From Bombardia bombarda (lineage: Eukaryota > Ascomycota > Sordariomycetes > Sordariales > Lasiosphaeriaceae): a stretch of 64,000 nucleotides of DNA. Under the pieces are notes generated by a model. It saw nothing but the letters and a program-made list of their open reading frames with translations. It did no database searches and was not told the origin of the DNA. Shown here in pieces: positions 34,843-45,134 of this stretch; the first letter of the stretch is position 1; every line of letters starts with the position of its first letter. The translations under genes were made by a program, and so were the position numbers. The stretch spans positions 146,501-210,500 of the forward strand of contig JAULSR010000014.1 of NCBI GenBank assembly GCA_030512295.1. Direction: 5' to 3'.

Positions 34843-36261
34843 TGCTTTTGCATTGTTTATTCGGCATCTCCACTGATGCTTCCTGCCGTATCTCCGCGCC
34901 CATTGTCCATTGGCCTCGAGGCACGCATCTTTCCGTCCCATGTCCTCTCCGTCCATTGTGGGTGTCTGCATCTCGCCCGTACCAAGCAAGCTCTCCAATG
35001 CCGCAATGCCGCAACGCCTCATTTTCTTCGAGAAGAATCAGCTGTCGAACCATCTCTCGCCTCAACTTTGGTATCCCAAGTCACATCTCGCTCCCGTCAA
35101 CGTAACCTCCCAGCCTTGCACAACATCAGCAATCAAGATTTTGGCCGAGGACTGAAGGCCCTCAGAACATTCAGATGTCAATTGGAGGGTGAGTGGATGT
35201 GTCTATCATGTTGCCACCGGCTTAACCTCCGTGGGAGACTGCGTGTAGCATCATCTATCGGCGGCCTTGCAGGGTGGAGTGGGGGAAGGGTGAAATGCTG
35301 TCTGCGGGTAGCCGGTTGGCCAGATTGTCTTGTTCCTGACTTTATATTACCACTTGTGTCGCTGTTACGCCGTGATAGGAGATTTTCAGGTGCTGAGCTG
35401 ATGACCATACCTTCTCGTATCGTGGTGTTGGGGCAGTCGTCTGAGCGAGTATATGATCAACCACCACTCGAATATGGGCATCCTGTTTATTGGAAGTTTG
35501 GGGATAATTATACTTGGCAGCAAGGAACCTGGCCACATATCATGAAAGTTGCTGTTCTATTTGGCCGGCTCTGCACATATGCAAACAGCCTCGTGTGCTT
35601 GAATACCCGCATCTCCGTCCGTCTACCCCTGATTGCAACCATAAAAAGTAAAAAGCAAACAAAGACAAAATCGAGGACGGCCTCGAAGCTGGCTTCAGGA
35701 CATTAATCTGGTCGTACCACCTCCTTTCCAATCTGTTCTTGAACTGTTTCCGTTTGATTGTTACCTGTACGTCGCTTTGTACAATGTTTGATCTCTCCCG
35801 TTGACCCGGACCTGGCCCAGAAGCTGAGACACTCATTACTTCAAGACAAACACGTGAAATGCCCTACGCCAGTTCAAGACACTGCATGCCCGTATAGACT
35901 AGAAAGACATGACGAAGGAAATCATAATGACCCTCATATTATTTGTAGTTATGTGTAGAATTGCGTTCACATGGGCTGCTCAGCATGGGCAGGTAGTTAT
36001 TTCTATCCTATCATATTCATCATGATGTTGTTCCCTTTGAGGCTATTTGAAGCTCAACTGCCCAGCCCAGTGTATCGAGGTACATAATAGAGTAGCTCTG
36101 GGCCGGAACTAAACGAGATCTGACAGTCGCACCACCTGGTGCGCTGTCAAAATGCTGTGCCTCTTGTGTGCCAGCCGTTCCTTCGATTGCCACCGTTACG
36201 GTGCGCAATATGCATGGCCGATCAGCTAATCTCGGTATTCGAATTCGTGCCATTTTATCTG

Positions 36262-37692
36262 TTATTCGGTTTTGTCTGCTGCAGCACGCAAGTTCGGAGC
36301 CGTGGTCTTCGCCATTGCGTTTTCCTTCGTCTCGATGTCGGCCGCCCACAAGGCAGCTCCGACTGTGACAGCTGTCAGCTACCATTCCGCCAGGTCCGTT
36401 ATGGACGCAATATTTGGCTTGAATATAAAGTGTGCTTACCGGTGTTTGTGAATGAAAACAAGATCGAGGCGACCGGGATCATTTCGAGGACAGTTGCAAC
36501 GGTCCCGAACCTGACAGTGGATCGATTGTCAACATCATTGTGCTTCCAAATCAGGTAGGACTCCCCAAAACACCGTTACACCGGTGGCTGGTAATGTGGA
36601 CAACTCCAACCGAAGCATGTCTTATTGTCTTTCGCGAATGTAACCGTCTTTTGGGAAACGGAAGGGATATATATGACTCACGCTGCGTAGGGACCCGTGT
36701 GTTGGGCAAGCCATTTTGACTTCTCAGCTGAAGACCACCGCTTGAGTTGGAAATACTAATTTCGAGGTCAGCCATTTTGTTTTCTCAAAGCCATTTAGGT
36801 ATCTTCACTAACTCGATCGTGAACAGAGTTGCCTCGAGAGCGTCCTGTTGTGTACCGTCGTTAGTCACGCAACACAGTGCCGAGAATACACACATGAAGC
36901 ATGAAGCATACCTTGCAGAATGATGAAGATGACGGTGCCGACAACTGGTTTTGTCCAAGTCAGCGTTGTGAAGATTGCGGGGAAATAGTTCAGAGCCCAT
37001 ACCAGGAATGAAGTTCAACGGCAAGTACATGATGTAGCGAACCAAGGCCTTGGGGCTGAAGCGGTCGAACGGGCTCTTGAGAACCTTTCCAAGACGCTGA
37101 ATTGAGTCTCCGCTCGACTTTAGCTGTCTGCCTTCGCTTACAATACCCGCCTCGTTACGAGAAACCAGCGTGCCATCAAAGGTGTCCAGGATGGCGTCGT
37201 GTAGCAGGAAGTTCTTCGAGATAGCAGAGATGATCATCGAGCTCTCATTGAGAATGAGTAGCGATGTAGTAAATACGGCCAGGGGCCCGTTGACAAAGAC
37301 CAGGATGGCAAACTGCGGGACGTAGGTGAGGAAGAACATGGATGCCACCACGCCGACCGAAAGACCAAGCGTGGGCGCCAGGCGTGAGAGGAGGGGCTTC
37401 CACAGGGCGCGGTGGGTGAAAAAATAGAAGATTCCCTGGCATATGGTTAGTACCAGAGATTGCCGGAATGGCGGAAACCATGGCGCAAGTGACGCTAAGT
37501 CGAACTTACCTTGATGGGGTACAAGTAGGAACGGCTTTTTGCCGCATCGTTGAAGAGGATCTTGACTCGATCGATGTCCTCCTTGCTATATCACATTCCA
37601 TCAGCGAGCGCACAAAATACTGCGTGACAGAACTCGACGTACGCGACTTCCTGAGCCTTGGACTGGACCGATTCAGCGAATCCACCAGACAT
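36262..37692 (-). CDS. EI24-domain membrane protein, RRT8/LDS-like
   Basis: Eight exons assembled by splice signals and phase: 37643-37692, 37510-37585, 37003-37435, 36912-36944, 36813-36844, 36682-36755, 36440-36510 and 36262-36362, giving 289 aa. Two exons are only 32-33 nt. The joined protein reads SRSYLYPIK/GIFYFFTHRALWKPLLSRLAP, MFFLTYVPQFAILVFVNGP, PLNFIP/VVGTVIFIILQ/GRSRGNSVHDR/YFQLKRW, EMIPVASILFSFTNT/VGAALWA, the hallmark order of fungal EI24-fold proteins annotated as outer spore wall protein RRT8 or lipid-droplet LDS1/2. At least four hydrophobic segments are evident. The role is by family only: lipid droplet, ER or spore wall. The many tiny exons make the ORF fragments look unrelated unless spliced. 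Confidence 0.87.
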
Positions 37693-38814
37693 CTTGAAGT
37701 GGTTTTTGCTGTGGAGGAAGAGGTGGTTGAATGCGACGACGTAGTTTGTAGTAATGGAGTTGGCAATCATTAACGAAATTCGAATTTTGGCATGAAAAGC
37801 GTCAAGAATTTTGACGGTTTTATTGCTGTTGATGAGCAAGTCGACGGGTGTTGACAGCTAACGGGATGTCGTCATAGAGCAGGTGGGCTCGTCTGTGGTG
37901 ACGTAGTTGAGGCCTGTTGTGTGTGAAGTCTTGGCGGCAGAAAGCAAGTGTAGCCTCGAAGCCTCGAAGGTACCTAGGTACCTTACGTACGTGAGTATGT
38001 ACGAGTCGCAGTACCTAAGGCACGCAGGTACCCATAAACTGCTAGTTCAGACGATATGTGGGGAGCATGAATGGGCCGGTGAGTTCTGGGCAGTTTGTTT
38101 GGGTACCTTATTTACAGGTGCTAAATACGTACCTTACCTGCCTCGCCTGCTGAGGACGAAGGCCCCAACGAGAAATGCTTGGCGGCAGTGAAATATAAAC
38201 AATGCATTGCGGAGCAGTTGCCTGAATTTTGTCCATTTCATTTACGATCGATAAAGGACACATGGACTTGTTCGTTATTGCATTCTCAGTCGTACACGGC
38301 CTCGATTAATTAATAGGTAGCTAGTTTTGAGAGAGGGTCAAGATGTGCCCCCCTGATTCCTTCAAAAATACACAATTTGTTACAGTACAATAGAAACGGC
38401 AAACTAGAACCCAAACGCATTTCTTTCTCCCCTTTGCTTCCCTCCTTCTTGACCCCTTTACCTTCAGGTTAAACTCCTTAGAAATCTACCCCCCTTGACA
38501 TCAAGATCCTTCCGTCTGGTTGGTGCTTTTTCGTCATCAGTCTTCTTGTCAACTGGGGGGGGGACCTCGCAGTGATCCGGGTGTATATCCTTTCCCTCAC
38601 ACACTTATCTATATTACACCAAAACGCGTAACGCTACAAGGAAGAAACCACGCGTGCGTGCTTGAATAAGCAGATAGCTGCCTTGTTCCGTATGGCCCGT
38701 TCAATTTGGAACCAACGAGCGAGCACAAGTCAAGAGCAGTCGGCGCATGTGAAGCACGGGCGGGATGATGTGACGTCTGCCGGGTCCAATTTGATGAATG
38801 CAACTCTACAAGAC
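37693..38814. other. Intergenic, no gene
   Basis: Upstream of the EI24-like gene there is a cluster of TAGGTACC-type palindromes (37967-38040 and 38100-38135), then the 3' flank of the GDT1-like gene. No open frame of interest. Confidence 0.65.
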
Positions 38815-40490
38815 CTACGAATAGACTGCCTCAACCAAATAGATGACACCGAAAAGAATGAAGGCGACGGCGCCACCAACAGTCACTATTAAAAGGTGTC
38901 AGCGTTGCCACAAAACGTAAATCTCGACACTTTTGACTTACCAACTCTGAGGCTCACTTTGCCAGCAATAGCTCTTCCCCCAATAACAGCGACACCTGTG
39001 CAGCAGGCATGACCCAAAACAGCACCCAAAGACACCCACCAGTAATCCTGCCCGGCGGCCATGGCAATCGTTGCGATTTGGCTACGATCGCCCCACTCGC
39101 CGAGGAATGTCATGACAAAGGTCTGAACCCAAGCCGGGCTCAGCAGCAGTGACAAGAGGTTGTTGAGTCCGGCAACAAACTCTCGGACACGGTCGCGACG
39201 GGGCGACGGGCTGCGATTGTCGGGGGAGCTCGAGGGGCTGCGGGGTGGTGTCGGGAACCGAGACTTGGATCGAGATTTGCGGCTGCCAAGTCCCATTTCC
39301 AATGTGTATGGCGAGACGCTGGATCTCCTCCGACCCTGCCTTCGAGCGAGAATCTCCTTCTCCTCCAACTCCTGCTCGACCTCTTGCATCTCGGCTGTCA
39401 CGCCCTCGTCGGGGCTCATGGCAAGACCCTCGCGGAGCAAGCGGAGCCCAAAGAATAGGAATAAACCGGCAGCGAGGAAGTTCGTCAGGCGCTTAGGGAT
39501 GAGAGTAGGTACGGCGTGCCCCAGGACAGCCGAGAGGACGGTCATGGTGATGAGGGCAGTAAAAGCAGCTGAGAACACGACCAGGCGATCGTGCTTCATT
39601 GCCATGAGAGCGGCGACGAGGAATGTCTTGTCACCAATCTCGGAGACGAGGATCATCATGAGCGACAGCACAAACGAGTGGAAGGGTCGGATGACGCCTT
39701 CGTTGCCTTCGTCCAGTTCTTCCGAGTTCTTTCCCGACTTGCTTCCCTGGGTGGTCACGTCGAGGTGATCTATACTTGCAGCGGAATCGGGCAGGGGAAT
39801 GGCCTTGTCGTGAGTCTTGCCAGGGAGGTCAACCGGTTTCTGTGTGACACCAATTAGTTACTGTTGCGGCGAGAACACGAGTATAGCGGGCAACCAAACC
39901 TCCAGTCCAGTGACATCTTCCGACAGCTTGGCGCTGAGTTTGGCCTCCTTCTCTCGTGCGAGCTTCTCTTCATCTGCGTGGGGCAAGGGGGGCGCCTCTT
40001 TGGGTGTCTGCGGCTTGTTTCCCACCTTCTCGCCAGTCTTGCTCTCCTTCATCTTCCGTTCCTTGTCTTTCTCGCTTACGCCACCGCCCGTTCCGGTGGT
40101 GCCTTGCTTTGGTTCTGGCCGATTCTTGTCGTCCATCACGCCGTCATTATAGTCTGGTATCTTCTTCCCATCCATGATTGTAGGGTCGCTGGGGCGGTCT
40201 TTCAAAGACGGAAGGTCCTTGACGGCCTCGGCGCCCGCCTTGGAATCGTAGTCGACGAAGGGGCCCGCATGGGGCTTGCCGTCCTTTCCATCGACCGGCG
40301 CATCTTTGGTGCCGTACTTCTTCGCAGCAGCCGCAGTGCCATCAGCGACCGGGCTTGTTTGGTAGGCGTCTGTTGCCAAGGCGTCGCTATCCAGTTGCCT
40401 GCTACCAGCTGTGGATGCAAGGACCGCCGTGGCGGCAAGCGAGGGGACCAAAAGAAGGAGGAGAGGCGATTTCCGGTGTCGCAATCTCAT
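38815..40490 (-). CDS. GDT1: GDT1/TMEM165 (UPF0016) family cation transporter
   Basis: Three exons: 39900-40490, 38942-39839 and 38815-38885, joined in phase, give 519 aa. The UPF0016 signature E-x-G-D-(K/R)-(T/S) appears twice, EIGDKT at 264-269 and EWGDRS at 445-450, in the two homologous halves with about six or seven membrane segments. In yeast and man this family moves Ca2+/Mn2+ (in exchange for H+) into the Golgi and supports glycosylation. The protein starts with a signal peptide (MRLRHRKSPLLLLLVPSLAATAVLAS) and has about 200 hydrophilic residues before the first membrane repeat. A Ser/Arg-rich cytosolic loop separates the halves. The last exon supplies the final membrane helix (GGAVAFILFGVIYLVEAVYS). 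Yeast Gdt1 is much shorter, so the long N-terminal extension is notable. Confidence 0.93.
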
Positions 40491-41655
40491 GATGACTGCT
40501 TGGTGGGTTATTCGCTAATTTGGGAGTGAATAGCTGCTCTCGAAGGCGGCGACGGAGCGTATGGAGAGGCAATGAAGGGCGCCGCGGTCGGAAGCCCAGA
40601 GGTGTGGCGTCAGGCGATCAAGTATTGGAATCGGGTGTAAGGACTGCAAGAAACGAAGGCGAATGGTAGTTATGAGAATGCGATGAACAGTCAACAATTA
40701 GGTAGGTAGGCAAATAAAGAAAAAAGAAGACGAAAAACTAAAGTCGCTATCGATCGCTCTCCAGTCTCGAGGTGGTCGGGTTTGAGAGAAACGGTCTTTG
40801 GCCCCCGTTGAAGTTTGATGCACGAAAAAGGGAGTCCGTTGCTCAGCCACGCGCTGGATCTGGGGCCTCGCCCCCGGCGCGCTGGCCCCTGGGTGGGTAG
40901 GTGTCTAGACGCCTGGCTTTTCCAGGCGTGCCAGGCTGGTGCAGGGAACTGAGGGGTGGGGCGTGGCTTGCACCGTGCTGTGAGTGGGCCCCCCCTCAAG
41001 AACTATTCCCTGAAAAGACTCCACGCCGACGCAAAAGCTAATCTGGTCATAGATTACGACCAATTCCAGGGGCAAGCCTGGCTGGCTTAGCAGTTCCCCA
41101 GTTCTGGCTGCGGCCCAGTTCTGGCTGCGGCTCACCAGACGACGATCAAGTCTGGAACACATTCGACTTGTCAGGTCTTTTTTTGAAGTATTCAGCAAGT
41201 TATCAAAACTGGCAGATACAATTCCATTCAAATGGTCCATAGAGACATGGGGAACTGATAGCTAAGGTGACGTAGGTACCTGGTGTCTGTGCTGGGCGAT
41301 GCCGAAGGTTAAAAATGCTTTTGAGCCGACGAGACTTCCGAGCGCATGGCACACAGTATAAATTGGTTTGCAGCCGGCATTCATTGACTCGAGGGACATC
41401 ACGTGAAGAACAAAGCCCTCCACCCGCCTGGCCAAAGCTGGCCGGGCTATTTAATCTACCCGACGTAACGACGATTTCTCACACGGACTTCCAATCCAAC
41501 TTGTCAGCGTGATGCAACTGTGAACAACCCTAACCCGAACCCTTCTTCATCATCCACAGGCTCGAAGTTATTCAGAAGGTCTGTCGTCGTCTTGTAAGAG
41601 GAATCCGTCTTCATCTTTCTTCTCACAGACAGTGCGCTGCAAAGAACGCGTGCAA
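40491..41655. other. Divergent promoter region, no gene
   Basis: Lies between the minus GDT1-like gene and the plus telobox gene, so it holds both promoters. Contains a duplicated ccagttctggctgcggc (41098 and 41116) and a GTAGGTACCTGG patch near 41274. No gene is seen. Confidence 0.6.
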
Positions 41656-41758
41656 ATGTCTGGGCGCGGAAGAGGTCGCCCCCCCGGGCGCGCGTCAAAT
41701 GCACCAGTTCCATCACCCCCAGCCCGCCGCACAACGCGGCAGCAACAACAACAGCAGC

Positions 41759-41801
<43 letters not shown>

Positions 41802-44483
41802 GCAGCAACAGCAACAAAATGAACTTGAGACGGAGCCTCATGCCCGTGAGCAGGATCCCCGGATCGATCCAGCGATCACGAGTAGTGCGCGAGATAGAAT
41901 AAGTATGCCTCCGCCTCCCTTGCCAGCCTCTAGGAGTCTGCGCAGTATGGGAAAAGAGGCCGAGCCGTTCTCGGTCGAGATCGCTCGGCGGGGCGCCCCA
42001 ACGCGACGCGACATTCCCATGACCAGCTTAGCCAGCATGGCCAGCGCAGAGAGCGTCAACACAAACAGCGCTTATACGCGGGGAGGGCCAGCTACCGAAG
42101 ACTTGTCTTCCCAGCGCGAACCGCAAGGTAAGACCCAGTCCACAGACTCAGTTCCCAGGCGCTTTCAGAATGCCCTATATCTGACTTCAGCCTGCCAGCC
42201 ATCACAATGCTGGCCATGCTGGCCAGCGCAGAGAGCTTCAACACAAACAGCGCTTATACGCGAGGAGGGCCAGCTGCCGAGGACTTGTCTTCCCAGCGCG
42301 AACCGCAGAGTAAGACCCAGTCCACAGACTCAGTTCCCAGGCGCTTTAGAATGCCCTATTTCTGACTTCAGCCTGCCAGCCATCACACTTCAAAAAGAGA
42401 TGGCCGTGTATCGCACCCCTGTGCATGCTACACCTTCTGTCTTTTCCTCTGGGGCTGAGGGAACGCCTCGCCGCCAGAAGGTCGTGTATATGCATCGTCA
42501 TGTACACCGTCTGCTTAGCATTGCCAACGATCTGTTCCAACTCCTTCGGGGCCCGGAACCCCAGGATGAGGATGATGTTGAATGCCTAGAGTGGACCAAA
42601 TCCGACTTTGAGCAGCTTCTTTGTCGCTATGGGGTTGATGCGAGTCGCCCTTTTATTGATCCATCCATCGTGAGAACCGGCCTTGACCAAAGCTCGCTGC
42701 TCTGGTCCACCATCCCGTGGGTCTGCTCCGCCACAAATCTCACAATTCTGCTCGACAAGATCGGGCTTCTTCGAAGTGGGGGTTCAGACCCGCTACTTCT
42801 GCTGTGTGAACTGGACGAATATTTTCCCAACTGGTTTCTTCCCGACGATCGGCTCGGAGACGACAAGCCTGATCCCACTTGGATGTTGCATCCACTGATC
42901 TTGAACATCCGGACCCAGCTCTTATTTTTCACCCTGCGGGAGTTGCAGGAAGAAGGCCTTGCGCCGTTCAATCCATATGAGCAACTTGCAAAAATCTTCT
43001 TTAATGGAGATGTGTCGGCAGCAGATGTTGAGGCTTTCAGACACCAAGACGGCAACTATTCTTTAGAACTGAGATCAGCGGGCGGGCTCCCGTTCCCAGG
43101 CTGGAGAGTTGAGGAGGTTGCTGCCCGTATCAAAGCAATCTGCAATGTGCTGCCAAACAGGCCTATCCAAGGCCATTGGTTCAATCTGGCCGAGGTTGAA
43201 GAGGCCCATCCCTTCAACCTACTCAACGTAACCTTGGACACGCTCCAGGAATTTGTTCTGGATTGCTTCGACCGTGTCAAGTCGTCAATGGAGCAGAATA
43301 CGCCTGGACAGATCCTCGACTCTGACGCATCTTCAAGAATCGACTCGCAGCAAATACAGACTCAACTTGAATCTGAAGCGCAGCCCAGGTATGTGTCTTA
43401 AAAATCTTGATTGTTTCTTGCTTAGTCGCTCACTTTTGTCAGGAATTCATCGGGGGCTTTCGATTTGAGTGAGTTACGCTACATCAAGCAGTTGGCACAA
43501 GGTCCCGAAGGCGCGGGTCACCAAAACTCTCATGATGCTGCTCGCACAGAGAGCCAGGAGCTCATTGCTGCGTCGTATGAATATCAGATTGGCCTATATC
43601 CTCCCAGAGACAGCGTTCCATATTCTCCCAGCTTGGGCCCCTCTCAACATGGCATGGCATACGCAGAGCCGTCGCAACAGAGCGCGTATGCAAACGGCTC
43701 TGTATACGCCGAGTCCGCCGCGCAGATGTCGGGCGAAAAGAGGCCGGCATCCGAAGACAACAACGGCAGCACCGTCAACAAACCGCCAGCGAAGAAAAAG
43801 TCGCGGGCAAGACGAAAGCCGGCTGTTGCTTCAGATTTCTCTGATATTGCTCCATCTGATGCGTCGTCGACTCCTGCAGCCCAGTCGCAGTATCCAATGC
43901 TTCAAGGCTTGGAGGCAGACATGGACTACGATGCTGTGTCACAGAAGTCTAAACAATTGTCGGCTATGAGCAGGAAGGCCAAAGAGCCGCAACAGAGGTC
44001 GGCATGGGTCAGGAATGATATCCGCCTACTTGTTTCGGCTGTTAACACATATAAGTGCAAGTGGAGCGTCATGGAGAGGGAGATCAGGGATGGCACGATT
44101 CCATTTGAGCGTCCGCGCGACCAACAGGCTCTTCGGGACAAGGCTCGTCTGCTGAAGCAAGATTTCCTGAAGTGAGTACCCACCATTTTCACACCCCCCC
44201 CCCCCCCCCCCCCCCGTTCTCGCTTACAGTGACGCTTACCTTTTCATCCAGGGCCGATGCCAAACTGCCGCCGGCTTTTGATCTTGTTGTGCTGGGGAGG
44301 AAGGAGAGAATCGCCGTCATTGCTTGCGGGAAAAATCCGGACCGCAAGGAGTCTGATATTGTCGACGGTCAAGTGACCAACAAGGATTATCATGGAGAGG
44401 AAGCTACGGAAGCTACGGAAGCTACGGAAGCTACGGAAGCTACGGAAGCTACGGAAGCTACGGAACCCACTGCTGCTTCCTAG
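41656..44483 (+). CDS. Tbf1-like telobox/Myb DNA-binding protein
   Basis: The continuous frame here is misleading. I propose five exons: 41656-42127, 42199-42309, 42380-43388, 43443-44171 and 44252-44483, giving 850 aa. A start of MSGRGRGRPPGR is followed by a CAG-coded poly-Gln run (41741-41816). Exon 2 is a tandem duplicate of the end of exon 1: spliced this way, both copies encode ASAES(V/F)NTNSAYTRGGPA(T/A)EDLSSQREPQ, whereas the unspliced frame scrambles the second copy. A middle helical region (about 240-500) could be a TRFH-like dimerisation domain. Near the C-terminus RSAWVRNDIRLLVSAV, YKCKWSVM and LRDKARLLKQDFLK match a Myb repeat with the telobox signature (LKDKAR-x-WK in Tbf1). The tail is an EAT repeat from gctacggaa units. 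Predicted nuclear, binding telomere-like or subtelomeric repeats; an orthologue of Tbf1/TrfA is my inference. Confidence 0.75.
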
Positions 44484-45134
44484 ACAACTGGGTGCTGATT
44501 TCGCAGGACGTTGTGTCTCGGGAAAGGTGGCAATTTGACAAACTATGTAAAAAACACACTACTACTACAACCAGACCTTGTTGTCTGACTGGAGTCGCTG
44601 GGAGCTGTGTGGTGCTTGCTTTGATCTAATTAGGGCGGGAGAAATGGCGTTTGGGGAGGAATGTTACAGGTCGGCCAGACATATTGCCAGACATATTGCC
44701 AGACATATAGCCAGACATATTCTCCTACCCAGCTTTTTTTTAAAAAAAAATAAAAAAAAAGGCTGTGACAGACAAAGAGTATATAAGGCAAAAGCAAGAG
44801 AATATTGCCAATAAATCTTATCAGATGTAGCATCAGAATATCAAGGCAAATAAATATGGAACAACACTGGGAGCGCTGGAAACATTGGATGTGAGGGGAC
44901 CTGGTGGTCTGTGCGCGACCCCCTAATAAGCGGCAGCAGCCTGCCCCCCAGACAGTTAGCGAAGTGGGGGCCCGCCCTGGGGCTGGACTGCCTGGTGGTT
45001 AGCCACTTAGGCTAGCGGCCGTGAATTGGCAACGTCGCGAGTTGTTGGATTTCGCACAGACGGACACAACACCGAATGTACCACGGCCGACTTTCTCGAG
45101 CTTTCTCAGCGCAACCAGCGTCACTTTGCCCACG
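44484..45134. other. Intergenic, SEC21 promoter
   Basis: 3' flank of the telobox gene with a 12-bp ccagacatattg repeat (about 44678-44720) followed by T9/A9 and A9 runs, then a GC-rich SEC21 promoter. No gene. Confidence 0.65.

Larger units (their letters stand above)
33736..36261. other. Intergenic, repeats, no supported gene
   Basis: Upstream region of the mucin-like gene, then anonymous DNA up to the 3' end of the EI24-like gene. Contains the minisatellites at 33940-34031 and 34739-34842. A 402-codon plus frame (34498-35706) crosses the second array but has no domain or codon signature, so I do not call it. Confidence 0.55.

Noticed and set aside
34498..35706. 402-codon plus ORF
   Set aside because: Runs through a 7-bp minisatellite and has no domain, no codon signature and a random amino-acid composition.
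41632..43401. 589-codon continuous ORF as the telobox gene's first exon
   Set aside because: It starts upstream of the natural MSGRGRG start, and the duplicated segment only keeps its peptide if two 70-nt introns are removed.
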